In this document: piece after piece, positions 42,594 through 50,322 of the stretch | Layout of the letters: the number at the start of each line of letters is the position of its first letter | How positions within the stretch are numbered: position 1 is the first letter of the stretch | From: JANQIO01 sp043513815 | GTDB lineage: Bacteria; Pseudomonadota; Gammaproteobacteria; Pseudomonadales; Halieaceae | DNA: 64,000 nucleotides | Assembly: GCA_043513815.1 (NCBI GenBank) | Contig: CP121313.1 | Coordinates: 3,782,001-3,846,000 of the forward strand | Direction: 5' to 3' | Program-made: the position numbers and the translations under genes | Notes under the pieces: model-generated | The model's database searches: none | Seen by the model: only the letters and a program-made list of their open reading frames with translations | What the model was told of the DNA's origin: nothing

Positions 42594-42749
42594 ATGCCCC
42601 GGCAGGTGCGAAAAGCTGATCTACCGGAGAAGCTCTGCCCGATCTGCGAGCGGCCGTTCAGCTGGCGTGCCAGGTGGAAGCGGAACTGGGATTCGGTGGT
42701 GTACTGCTCCGAACGCTGCCGCCGTCAGCGTCGCACGCAGCCGGGCTGA
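42594..42749 (+). CDS. DUF2256 small zinc-finger-like protein
   Basis: 51 aa: starts MPRQVRKADLPEKLCPIC and has CPIC, FSWRARWKRNWDSVVYCSERC and a basic tail. The C-x2-C / C-x3-C spacing with conserved Trp residues is the DUF2256 pattern. These small proteins are regularly adjacent or fused to cryptochromes and photolyases; function unknown, probably zinc-binding. The ATG follows the photolyase TGA with no gap. Confidence 0.9.
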   Translation: MPRQVRKADLPEKLCPICERPFSWRARWKRNWDSVVYCSERCRRQRRTQPG

Positions 42750-42750
42750 C

Positions 42751-43494
42751 CTACCAGGGAATTTCCGCGCCGTCCCAGGCAAAGAACTTGCCGCTGTCGC
42801 CAACGCCGAGCGACTCCAGTACATCCAGCATGGCCGCAGCACTTTCGGGCGGCTCCAGCACCCGCTTGTTATAGTTGGCCGGCGTATAGGGCTCGGACAG
42901 ATCTGTCGCCACCGTGCCAGGGTGCAGGGCCACCACCGTGCAGTGCTTGTGACTGACCCGCCATTCCCGCGCCAGGGTGCGCAATAGCATGTTGTGCGCC
43001 GCCTTGCTGGACCGATAGCTGTACCAGCCGCCCATGTCATTGTCGGCAATGGAACCCACCCGAGCGGACACCGACGCCAGCAGCGAAGACTTGCCGTGGC
43101 GCAACAGGGGCGCAAGGGCGGCCGCCAGCTGCGGCAGGAACCAGGCATTGACTGCGGACAGCTTGTACAGCGCCTGGGGGCTGACATCCTTGAGGCGTTT
43201 TTCCGGCTTGAACTGCTGGTCGTGCAGCATACCCACGGCGTTGCATACCAGGTGGAGTTCGCTGCAGTCGGCGGCAATCGCTTCCGCGGCCTTGGTAATG
43301 CTGGCGGGATCTTCGGCATCGATTTCCAGGCTGGTAAAGCGCGGGTCATCGAGCCGGCAGCGGCCGCTGCGTTGCAGCACATAAAGCCGCTCCACCGGGT
43401 AATTGGCCAGCAGTCGCTCGGCAATCGCAGTGCCAATTCCGCCACCGCCCGCCACCACGGCATTGAGACCTTGCTGGTGCAGGGCAGAGCTCAT
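42751..43494 (-). CDS. short-chain dehydrogenase (CsgA-like, photolyase-cluster type)
   Basis: 247 aa. SDR with a divergent nucleotide loop (VVAGGGGIGTAIAERLL), LVCNAVGML, SSLLASVSARVGSIADN and YSYRSSKAAHNMLLRTLAREW as catalytic YxxxK. The C-terminal DSGKFFAWDGAEIPW is typical of SDRs in photolyase operons. Its ATG overlaps the stop of the Fe-S photolyase-like gene (ATGA). Converges on DUF2256 with a 1-nt gap. Confidence 0.88.
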   Translation of the reverse strand: MSSALHQQGLNAVVAGGGGIGTAIAERLLANYPVERLYVLQRSGRCRLDDPRFTSLEIDAEDPASITKAAEAIAADCSELHLVCNAVGMLHDQQFKPEKRLKDVSPQALYKLSAVNAWFLPQLAAALAPLLRHGKSSLLASVSARVGSIADNDMGGWYSYRSSKAAHNMLLRTLAREWRVSHKHCTVVALHPGTVATDLSEPYTPANYNKRVLEPPESAAAMLDVLESLGVGDSGKFFAWDGAEIPW

Positions 43495-45029
43495 GTTGCA
43501 CTCTCCAGCACATCCTCCAGCGTTTTGTCGGCCCACTTCAGGATCGCGGTCTTGTCGTCCGCGCTGCGTTTCTTCCAGTTATTGAGCACCAGGCCCATGC
43601 GACCGTTGCCCTCCAGGGCCTTGAAGTGACTATCGATAAAGCGCCAGTAAAGGGCGTTGTAGGGGCAGGCACCGTCGCCGGTCATCTTGCCCGGAGAATA
43701 GCGGCATTCGTTACAGTGATTGCCCTGCTTCTGAATATACTTGCCACTGGCGGCATAGGGCTTGCTCGCCATAATGCCGCCGTCGGCATGTAAAGCCATA
43801 CCCAGGGTGTTGGGTAGCTCCACCCACTCGAAGGCATCGACATAAACCGCCAGATACCAATCGCACACCTGCTGAACATCCAGGCCAGCCAACAGGGCAA
43901 AGTTGCCTATCACCATCAGGCGCTGAATGTGGTGGGCATAGCCCAGCTCGAGGCTTTGTTTCAGCGCCCGGGACAGGCAGCGCATGTCGGTGTCGCCGTT
44001 CCAGAACCAGTCCGGTAGTGCGCGCTGCGCCTGGAAATGGTTCTTGTGCTTGTAGTCGGGCATGAAGCGCCAGTAGACCCCACGAATATACTCGCGCCAG
44101 CCCAGCACCTGGCGGATAAAGCCCTCGGCGGCGGCCAGCTCACAGCGGCCGTCACGCCAGGCCTGCTCCACTTGCTCACACACCTTGAGCGGCTCCAGCA
44201 AGCCGATGTTGATGTACATCGACAGCAGGCTGTGGAACAGCCAGGGTGACTCCTCCGCCAGGGCATCCTGGTAGGTGCCAAAATTGACGAGACCGTGCTC
44301 ACAGAACCAGTTGAGCTGGGCCTGGGCCTGGGCCTGGGTGACGCCGTAGTTGAACTGCTCCAGGTCACCGGGGTTGTCGGGGAAAGCCTCGTTGACGAGC
44401 TCCAGCACCTCTCGGGTAATCTCGTCCTGCTTCATGTCCGGCCGCTCGGGAATGTCTGCCTGGCTGCGCCAGCCCTTGCGGTTTTCCTGATCGTAGTTCC
44501 ACTTGTCGCCGCAGGGCTTGCCGTCGTCCTCTAGCAGCACGCCGTAGCGTTTGCGCATACCGCGATAGAAATACTCCATACGCAGGCTCTTGTAGCCATC
44601 CGCCCATGCGTTGAACTCGTCGATACTGCACAGGAAGCGGGTGTCGGAGAGAATTTCCACGTCAACGCCGTAAGCGTTGCCCCATTGCTCAATGGATTTG
44701 CGCAGCCGGTATTCGCCGGGCTCGCAAACCAGCACCGCGCTGTAGCTGGCGCAGTTCAGCTCAGCTTCCACCGCCTTGCCCAGCGAGCCCACGCCCTGGT
44801 CGTAACTGTAGTAGCGCACCACATGATCGCGCCCGCGCAGCGTCTCGGCAAAGTGCCGCATGGCGGAAAAAATCAGCGCTATCTTGTGCCGGTTGTGGCG
44901 CACATAGCTCGCCTCTTCATGAACCTCAGCGAGCACAATGGTATCCACGCCCGGGCGGGCTGCCTGAATGGCCGGGTTGTGAAGGGATAGCTGGTCGCCC
45001 AGGACCAGGATTAGCTTGGAGTCACTCAT
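43491..45029 (-). CDS. cryptochrome/photolyase-related Fe-S flavoprotein (PhrB/CryPro type)
   Basis: 512 aa. Begins KLILVLGDQLSLHNPAI. FAD-domain features are GWREYIRGVYWRFMPDYKHKN, YAHHIQRLMVIGNFALLAGL and VYVDAFEWVELPNTLGMALHADGG, and the iron-sulfur ligands CNEC and ACPYNALYW give the C-x2-C-x11-12-C pattern with a further upstream Cys. This family repairs 6-4 photoproducts and carries a 4Fe-4S cluster and a ribolumazine antenna. Coupled to the SDR downstream. Confidence 0.94.
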   Translation of the reverse strand: MSDSKLILVLGDQLSLHNPAIQAARPGVDTIVLAEVHEEASYVRHNRHKIALIFSAMRHFAETLRGRDHVVRYYSYDQGVGSLGKAVEAELNCASYSAVLVCEPGEYRLRKSIEQWGNAYGVDVEILSDTRFLCSIDEFNAWADGYKSLRMEYFYRGMRKRYGVLLEDDGKPCGDKWNYDQENRKGWRSQADIPERPDMKQDEITREVLELVNEAFPDNPGDLEQFNYGVTQAQAQAQLNWFCEHGLVNFGTYQDALAEESPWLFHSLLSMYINIGLLEPLKVCEQVEQAWRDGRCELAAAEGFIRQVLGWREYIRGVYWRFMPDYKHKNHFQAQRALPDWFWNGDTDMRCLSRALKQSLELGYAHHIQRLMVIGNFALLAGLDVQQVCDWYLAVYVDAFEWVELPNTLGMALHADGGIMASKPYAASGKYIQKQGNHCNECRYSPGKMTGDGACPYNALYWRFIDSHFKALEGNGRMGLVLNNWKKRSADDKTAILKWADKTLEDVLESAT

Positions 45030-45090
45030 GCTTCTTCATACGGCGGGACAGCGGCGCTGGACGCCACCAGGTTGGACAACTTCGTACCAC

Positions 45091-45522
45091 TCAATTGCCC
45101 GGCAGCGCACCCCAGGCCAGGACAATTGCCGCATAGCGAGCACCCTTGCCCAGACCCACCAGCAGAACAAAGGTGGCCAGGCGTACCCGCATGATGCCAC
45201 CCACAAAGGTCAGGGCATCACCCCCCACCGGCAGCCACGCCAGCAACAGGCTCCAGTAGCCATAGCGATAAAACCAGCGCCGGGACCGCTCAAGCTGCGC
45301 CTCGGTCACGGGAAACCAGCGCCGGCCCACAAGGCCGTCGACATGCCAGCCGATCGCCCAGTTCACCACCGCCCCCAGGGTATTGCCAACGGTAGCTGCC
45401 AGCCACAGGCCGGCCGGGTCGAACCCCGCTTCCAGGTAGGCCAGCAGCACCACCTCGGAATAAAACGGCAGGATCGTGGCCGCGCCGAAAGCGCTCCAGA
45501 AGAGAATCAGGTAGGCGCTCAC
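45091..45522 (-). CDS. YqaA/DedA-like membrane protein
   Basis: 143 aa with four hydrophobic segments: ILFWSAFGAATILPFYSEVVLLAYLEAGF, LWLAATVGNTLGAVVNWAIG and LLLAWLPVGGDALTFVGGIMRV. This is the YqaA branch of the VTT/DedA superfamily, possibly lipid or ion transport. GTG start. It probably follows the SDR/photolyase genes in the same direction, though a 62-nt gap and no overlap leave independent transcription possible. Confidence 0.88.
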   Translation of the reverse strand: MSAYLILFWSAFGAATILPFYSEVVLLAYLEAGFDPAGLWLAATVGNTLGAVVNWAIGWHVDGLVGRRWFPVTEAQLERSRRWFYRYGYWSLLLAWLPVGGDALTFVGGIMRVRLATFVLLVGLGKGARYAAIVLAWGALPGN

Positions 45523-45580
45523 GGCGGCGCCTCAGCCTGGGCGCGACGCCCAGACCGTCCATAACAAAGAGGTATAGGCG

Positions 45581-45769
45581 TCAGCCGCCCTTGGGTGCCC
45601 GCGGGCCGGCGAAGAACCAGATGATGACGCCCAGCAGGGGCAGGAGGACAATCACCAGAATCCAGATCAGCTTTTTGACGTTGTCGACTCTGGCCTGGGC
45701 GACATTGATGATGGCCCAGATATCAGCGATCAGAACGAGCAGGCCAAACAGGCCACCGACTTCAAACAT
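45581..45769 (-). CDS. small two-helix membrane protein (PLDc_N-type)
   Basis: 62 aa. Two hydrophobic helices separated by a charged loop, ending LIWILVIVLLPLLGVIIWFFAGPRAPKGG, the phospholipase D nuclease N-terminal (PLDc_N) pattern found in many tiny membrane proteins. Function unknown. The ATG follows AAAGGAGT, a good ribosome site. Probably independent of YqaA. Confidence 0.85.
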   Translation of the reverse strand: MFEVGGLFGLLVLIADIWAIINVAQARVDNVKKLIWILVIVLLPLLGVIIWFFAGPRAPKGG

Positions 45770-45856
45770 GGTGTACTCCTTTGCGTGGGTTGTGCCCAGT
45801 GTAGTCCAGTATCGCTGCCGTCAAAAGGCAGATATGCGCCATGTCCTGGCCCGAGG

Positions 45857-46561
45857 CTACCTGGCGCTTCGCCAGGCCGAGGCCTGCTCTACCAGCCAGC
45901 GGAACAGCCGCAGCTGCACGGGCAGGTAGAAGAGGTATTCCGGGTGCCACTGGACCCCGAGAATCGGCGCCCCCTCATGGTGTTCGAGCACCTGCACGAA
46001 CTGATCGAGGTCACGACCTGCCACGTTCAGCTCCTCGCCGACGCGATCGACGGCCTGGTAGTGCAGGCTGTTCACCCGCAGGCGTTCACGCCCCGTGAGA
46101 TCGGCAATGAAAGAGCCAGGCTCCAGCACCACAGTCTTGCGCGCCAGGATGGTGCCGAAGTTTGAGGTGTTGCGGCGCATCTTGCGGATATCCAGGTGCA
46201 GGTTGCCCCCGTGCAACACGTTGATCAGCTGGTAGCCCCGGCAAATGCCCATCAGCGGCACACCCTCGTCCAGCGCATAGCGAATGTAGGACTGCTCCAG
46301 CTCGTCGCGGTCGTGGTCGTACTCCTTGTCCGGCAGTTCCTCTGACTCGTAGAGTCCCGGGTGAATATCGTCACCGCCGCTGACGATTACAGCGTCGAGC
46401 TGTTCCTGTGGATAGCGGCGACTGGTGGTGATGCGAATCGCGCGACCGCCGGCGAGAAATACGGCTGTCTTGATGGCATACCAGGACCAGGAAAAACGTA
46501 CGTCAGAGCCGGTTACCCCGACACAAGGTCGGTGAGAATCTTGTCCAGCGTCCGATGCCAT
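45857..46561 (-). CDS. class I gamma-glutamyl amidase (PuuD-like)
   Basis: 234 aa. Class I amidotransferase triad: MGICRGYQLINV contains the nucleophilic Cys, and QWHPEY the His-x-Glu. SGGDDIHPGLY matches gamma-glutamyl-gamma-aminobutyrate hydrolases. Overlaps the end of the amidoligase gene by 49 nt. Pairing a ligase forming amide or isopeptide bonds with an amidase that cleaves gamma-glutamyl amides recurs in predicted amidoligase systems (established from comparative genomics; substrate unknown). Confidence 0.88.
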   Translation of the reverse strand: MASDAGQDSHRPCVGVTGSDVRFSWSWYAIKTAVFLAGGRAIRITTSRRYPQEQLDAVIVSGGDDIHPGLYESEELPDKEYDHDRDELEQSYIRYALDEGVPLMGICRGYQLINVLHGGNLHLDIRKMRRNTSNFGTILARKTVVLEPGSFIADLTGRERLRVNSLHYQAVDRVGEELNVAGRDLDQFVQVLEHHEGAPILGVQWHPEYLFYLPVQLRLFRWLVEQASAWRSAR

Positions 46562-47520
46562 GGTGCCCTCGTGAAGTTGATGAGTTGTGACGCATGCTGA
46601 CGGTATGCGTCCGTGACTTCGCCCAGTAAATCCGAATCAGCCGCCAGCGCCTCTATCACGCACCAGATATTCCAGCTTTCCGCCAACCCCCAGTCGCCGC
46701 GCTCAATCTCGCAATTGGGCAACCGATAGTGAAAGGTCGGCCTGGACTTGATACGGCTGTCACTGACGGCCTGGTTTACGCGCTCGGCATCCAGCTCAGA
46801 GAACAGGGGCAGCATGTCCAGGGCGCGGTTGCGGGTGGCGTTGTATTCCAGATAGTCGTCCAGCACGGTCTCCAGGCTGACGTCCGCCGGGTAGTCCACC
46901 ACCCGGCGACAGTAGGCGCTGGGGTAGACATCAATGTAGGGCGTGAAGCGCCGTGTCATATCCACCCGGTGGCGGCGAATCAGCCAGTCCTGGGCCACCA
47001 CGTAGGCTTTCAGGTAGCGGCTGACGGTGGCCGCATCCAGAGCGGGCAGCTCCGGATTGATATGAACACCAAAGGCATAGACCACGGACTCGGCGGTACC
47101 TTCGGCCCCGGCGCTGCGCAGCGACCGTACCATGGCATCCAGTTCCGGCAGGCGGTCGAAAGGGATTGGCGGGCACACGACCTCCACCGGCACCAGCTCC
47201 GTCGTCAGGTTAACCAGCCATTGCGCCAGTGGATCATCGCCGGCGCCGCGACTGCTGCGGCCTTTCGCCCGCGACTTGGCCAACTGCTTGGCCAGCTCAC
47301 TGTCGACCTCTACCACGAACTTGCCCAGTTCTGGCGCCTCGAGAATAGCCTCCGCTTCCGAGTTTATTTCCGCGCTGACCTTGAATACTTTCTCCAGCAC
47401 ACGCACTGTGGCGCGAAACTCCAGGCCGGCAAACTCCAGCTCGAAGCCGGCGCGACGCGTGTTGCCTGAATGGCTCTCCATGTGCGCAGGCATGGCATAG
47501 CCAGCGATCAGCCCTGTCAT
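46513..47520 (-). CDS. putative amidoligase (COOH-NH2 ligase, Amidoligase_2 type)
   Basis: 335 aa. Recognised by RAGFELEFAGLEFRATV, the KFVVEVDSELA segment, VVCPPIPFDRLPEL, FGVHINPELPALDAATVSRYLKAYV and TRRFTPYIDVYPSAYC, the glutamine-synthetase-like fold motifs of amidoligases. It should join a carboxylate to an amine using ATP, perhaps capping a peptide or making a small gamma-glutamyl compound. The ATG at 47520 follows GGAGGTTTGT. First gene of the pair; no acceptor peptide gene is evident nearby. Confidence 0.85.
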   Translation of the reverse strand: MTGLIAGYAMPAHMESHSGNTRRAGFELEFAGLEFRATVRVLEKVFKVSAEINSEAEAILEAPELGKFVVEVDSELAKQLAKSRAKGRSSRGAGDDPLAQWLVNLTTELVPVEVVCPPIPFDRLPELDAMVRSLRSAGAEGTAESVVYAFGVHINPELPALDAATVSRYLKAYVVAQDWLIRRHRVDMTRRFTPYIDVYPSAYCRRVVDYPADVSLETVLDDYLEYNATRNRALDMLPLFSELDAERVNQAVSDSRIKSRPTFHYRLPNCEIERGDWGLAESWNIWCVIEALAADSDLLGEVTDAYRQHASQLINFTRAPWHRTLDKILTDLVSG

Positions 47521-47652
47521 ACAAACCTCCGGTCATTCCCCGTAGGGACAGATAAGGGGCGCAAGCCTAACCCAGCGCTGTGGCATTTGCATTTCAGCGG
47601 TACGCCCCCATAGTCAATACAGGCCACAAGCGCTTAATTGCAGTGATTGCGT

Positions 47653-47658
47653 TATAAT
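47653..47658 (+). promoter_or_regulatory. -10 element of ssrA
   Basis: Perfect TATAAT 15 nt before the mature 5' end of tmRNA. The -35 is not obvious (AATTGC near 47636 is weak), consistent with a strong extended promoter. Confidence 0.7.
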
Positions 47659-47672
47659 GGCCGAGATTACCT

Positions 47673-48029
47673 GGGGGCGATTTGGATTCGACGCCGGTAA
47701 CGAAACCTGAAGTGCATGCCGTGAGGACAGCGAATCACGTAAATCCAAAGCTGTAACTTGATAGTTGCCAACGACGACAACTACGCTCTGGCGGCATAAA
47801 CCCCGCTAGCGGTCTTTAGCAAGGTGCCAGTATCGCGCTATTGACTGTCATATAGAACTGGATCGCAGCAACGCTTGTCCGGGGCTGCGCTGTTAGATTC
47901 TTACCGGAATCGCCAATCACGTCCTGCCCGTCGGGCTGTGTGCGGCTAAATTAATTGACGGAATCTAAGCATGTAGAGCTGATGGCAGAGTACTGACGGA
48001 CGCGGGTTCAACTCCCGCCGCCTCCACCA
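47673..48029 (+). ncRNA. ssrA: transfer-messenger RNA (tmRNA)
   Basis: 357 nt including encoded CCA. Acceptor stem GGGGGCG pairs with CGCCTCC before CCA; the 5' block GATTTGGATTCGACG and the T arm GCGGGTTCAACTCCCGC are diagnostic. The resume reading frame is 47767-47799 (GCC AAC GAC GAC AAC TAC GCT CTG GCG GCA TAA), giving the tag ANDDNYALAA, one residue from the E. coli tag ANDENYALAA. With SmpB it rescues stalled ribosomes and marks the peptide for degradation. Strong palindromic terminator follows. Confidence 0.98.
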
Positions 48030-48031
48030 TA

Positions 48032-48073
48032 CAAAGTAAAAGGGCCACCCCACGGGGTGGCCCTTTTACTTTG
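48032..48073. terminator. ssrA terminator, 20-bp perfect stem
   Basis: 48032-48051 and 48054-48073 are exact reverse complements around AC: CAAAGTAAAAGGGCCACCCC and its complement, with a T run (CCCTTTTACTTT). The stem is unusually long and includes the A/T tracts. Confidence 0.92.
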
Positions 48074-48350
48074 TGGGAAGGCTCGCGGGAGTTGATCCCG
48101 CGCCCGGAAGGGCGCGGGTGGCCGAGCACAGCGAGGTCTGTCGCGCTGGCCCAAAGGGCCAGCAAAACACAACTCCAGTCGCCCAGGGGGCGACCTCTCC
48201 CCACCAACTCACCTACCGAACGAAGCCACCGCCCCGGAAGCGCGCGGTTGCCCCACAGAATGTGGGGCCGTCGCGAAGCACAAGGATGCGCGAAAGCGAT
48301 GCCTCGACGACCATCGCCGAACCGAGCGCATTTTGGTCTAGAATGTTGCC
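48074..48350. other. intergenic region after ssrA with inverted copy of the tmRNA T arm
   Basis: About 280 nt. 48085-48101 (GCGGGAGTTGATCCCGC) is the reverse complement of the tmRNA T arm at 48002-48018 apart from one base, centred on the terminator. The rest holds short GC-rich palindromes (CGCGCCCGGAAGGGCGCG, CTGGCCCAAAGGGCCAG) and no gene. tmRNA 3' ends are frequent island integration sites, but no integrase is adjacent. Confidence 0.55.
48339..48344 (+). promoter_or_regulatory. -10 element before a short start distance
   Basis: TAGAAT lies 6 nt before the ATG at 48351, suggesting a leaderless transcript; no -35 is clear and the assignment is weak. Confidence 0.3.
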
Positions 48351-48911
48351 ATGAGTTCAGCAGACCAGCCACCGAAACAGCGCATTACCGCCAGCATGAT
48401 CACCGCGCTCGCCGCCGGCATCGTCAGTCTTTCCGCACTGTCTGTCTCCATTTACGAGGCATATCTGATGCGCGAACAACAGGCGGCCTCGGTACTACCC
48501 ATCATCGATTTCTGGGCGGCCTACAGCACTGATCAAAGCTACTCGCTGAACCTCGCCAACAAGGGCCTGGGGCCAGCGTTTATCAAACACATCACCGTCA
48601 GTGTTGACGGCGAACCCGCCCGGACCTGGGGTCAGGTGACCGGGACCCTGGCAGGCCGCAGTGTTTTTTTGAGTGAATCCGCACTGATTGGTAGCGTGCT
48701 GGCGCCCGGCGAGGTCGGCCAGATGCTGGCCGTCAATGACAAGGACAGTGGCACACTAATCTGGAAGAACGCCGGGCGTGTAGTGCTGGGAGTCTGCTAT
48801 TGCTCGGTGTTTGACAACTGCTGGACTACAACAGTTTCAAGCTTGAATACCGGCAAACCGGTCACGGAAGAAACCAGGGTCTGCCCGAGTGACGATGAGC
48901 TCATCTTTTAG
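48351..48911 (+). CDS. unrecognised single-pass membrane protein
   Basis: 186 aa, family not recognised. One hydrophobic segment at about 16-38 (MITALAAGIVSLSALSVSIYEAYL) after a short basic N terminus, then a soluble domain with SLNLANKGLGPAFIKHITVSVDG and VCYCSVFDNCWT. The conserved-looking NLANKGLGPAFIK resembles a beta-sandwich found in many small membrane-anchored proteins. Cysteine-rich loop CYCSVFDNC could be disulfide bonded if the domain is periplasmic. It sits alone between ssrA and a dioxygenase gene. Confidence 0.65.
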   Translation: MSSADQPPKQRITASMITALAAGIVSLSALSVSIYEAYLMREQQAASVLPIIDFWAAYSTDQSYSLNLANKGLGPAFIKHITVSVDGEPARTWGQVTGTLAGRSVFLSESALIGSVLAPGEVGQMLAVNDKDSGTLIWKNAGRVVLGVCYCSVFDNCWTTTVSSLNTGKPVTEETRVCPSDDELIF

Positions 48912-49207
48912 CCCGGGAGTTTCTGCGTCTGTCGACTATCAACGCAAAACCAGCGGGCGTAAACAGCAAATTTACCAGCGACCCACCCAACCAGGGCAAC
49001 GGCCAAACCCCCTCTCATTATTGAACACACAGGATCACCGCCTTTCCTGGTAACGGCGCGAAACCTTGCTCTGGCCCCAATTTCCAGAGGCGGGAAAGCA
49101 GTACCAGGGATGCGGCTCAAGATCCGCAAAGCACTGGCACTCCTTGAATTTCACGGAATCATCCCGACCTCGGACGTTAAGGACACTTTTTTCAGGGGAG
49201 TCTTAGC
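48912..49207. other. intergenic region upstream of the TauD-like gene
   Basis: 296 nt without a supported gene. AT-richer stretches near 48950-49020 and TTAAGGACACTTTTTTCAGG before the dioxygenase probably hold its promoter and ribosome site (AGGGGAG). No repeat or terminator seen. Confidence 0.45.
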
Positions 49208-50254
49208 ATGACGACGACGCAGCAGGGCGCAACAGCAACAGACCGCAACACCGCCCGGATTCCGCCGCTCAATGCGGATAACGTCGCCACCATCGAAAAT
49301 GCGGGCGGGAAAATTCTGCCGCTTGAACCGATTGGCGCGGAAGTGCGCGGCATTGATCTGTCGTCAGAGGTGCCGCCTGCGCCCGAGGTCGTCGAAGCCC
49401 TTGAGCGTGAAATGGCGCACCGCGGCTTTATCGTCTTCAAATCCGACCAGACGCTGACCCCGGACGAATTCTTGCGCGCCAGCTGCTGGTGGGGCGGCAA
49501 GGCCCTGCACAGCACCCACGGCGTCCATCCGGCAACGCCGGGCGGCAATCGTCACATCTTCCGGCTGTCGAATGATCAGCGTCATGGCATACCCGGCGTC
49601 GGGCCGCAGTGGCATAACGACGGCAGCTTTGTCGAAGAAACGTTTTCCCATGCCGGCTATCACATTATTCGTCCCGCCGAGAACGGCGGCGGCACCTACT
49701 TCGCCCACCAGGGTGCGGCCTATGATGCACTGCCTGCCAGGCGGCAGGAATTCTGGGACCGACTGTCATCGGTCAACGCGACCTCCGGCGTGGTCCATCC
49801 CGCCGTGCACGTGCACCCGGTTTCCGGGCGCAAGAGCGTATGGCTTCACCTTGGAATGACGGGCGCGGTTATCGAGAAGTTGCCTGACCGCGACGAGTTC
49901 CGCTTGCTCGACGCAAACGAACTCAAACATCTGTGCAACGAATACAACGAACTGCTGAATGCCGGATTACATGATGGCTATGCCATCAACTATGAGTATC
50001 AGGAGAATGACTGCATCTTCATCGACAACCTGGCCGTCGCTCACCGCGCTGCGCCGGAAGCCCATCTGCCAGTAGAGCAGCAGGGTCTGCGGATCATGCA
50101 CCGCAGTACGATCAAGGGCCGCGGTGCATTTTTGCCGCAGTTCGGGTTACCTGCCGCTATGAACCTGCTTAAGCCGAGTCCCTTCGGCGAAGGCGTGTGG
50201 CAAGCGGGCGGCATCGGCTTCCGCTGGGATGACCATATCCCGATGCAGAATTGA
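49208..50254 (+). CDS. TauD/TfdA family Fe(II)/2-oxoglutarate dioxygenase
   Basis: 348 aa. TauD fold: EVRGIDLSSEVPPAPEVVEALEREMAHRGFIVFKSDQ, iron ligands His and Asp in QWHNDGSF, and distal His in NLAVAHRAAPEA with the cosubstrate Arg in RIMHRSTI. It hydroxylates an organic substrate using O2 and 2-oxoglutarate; taurine, alkyl sulfate, aryloxyalkanoate and others are possible. The gene is isolated; convergent with cbpM and followed by a palindrome. Confidence 0.88.
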   Translation: MTTTQQGATATDRNTARIPPLNADNVATIENAGGKILPLEPIGAEVRGIDLSSEVPPAPEVVEALEREMAHRGFIVFKSDQTLTPDEFLRASCWWGGKALHSTHGVHPATPGGNRHIFRLSNDQRHGIPGVGPQWHNDGSFVEETFSHAGYHIIRPAENGGGTYFAHQGAAYDALPARRQEFWDRLSSVNATSGVVHPAVHVHPVSGRKSVWLHLGMTGAVIEKLPDRDEFRLLDANELKHLCNEYNELLNAGLHDGYAINYEYQENDCIFIDNLAVAHRAAPEAHLPVEQQGLRIMHRSTIKGRGAFLPQFGLPAAMNLLKPSPFGEGVWQAGGIGFRWDDHIPMQN

Positions 50255-50274
50255 TAGCGGTCAGGTGAACAGCA

Positions 50275-50318
50275 GGGGTCAGAGTAAGATTTACAACTGT
50301 AAATCTTACTCTGACCCC
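50275..50318. repeat. near-loopless palindrome, GGGGTCAGAGTAA family, copy 3
   Basis: 21-nt arms 50275-50295 and 50298-50318 are exact reverse complements around AC. The outer arm GGGGTCAGAGTAAG is shared with copy 1; the inner arm ATTTACA is different but still self-complementary. Sited between convergent TauD-like and cbpM genes. Confidence 0.9.
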
Positions 50319-50322
50319 GGTT

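Noticed and set aside
47965..48372. Minus-strand frame ending in the EAAGVEPASVSTLPSALHA-type sequence
   Set aside because: It is the antisense translation of the tmRNA 3' end, a frequent false gene; no ribosome site or domain.
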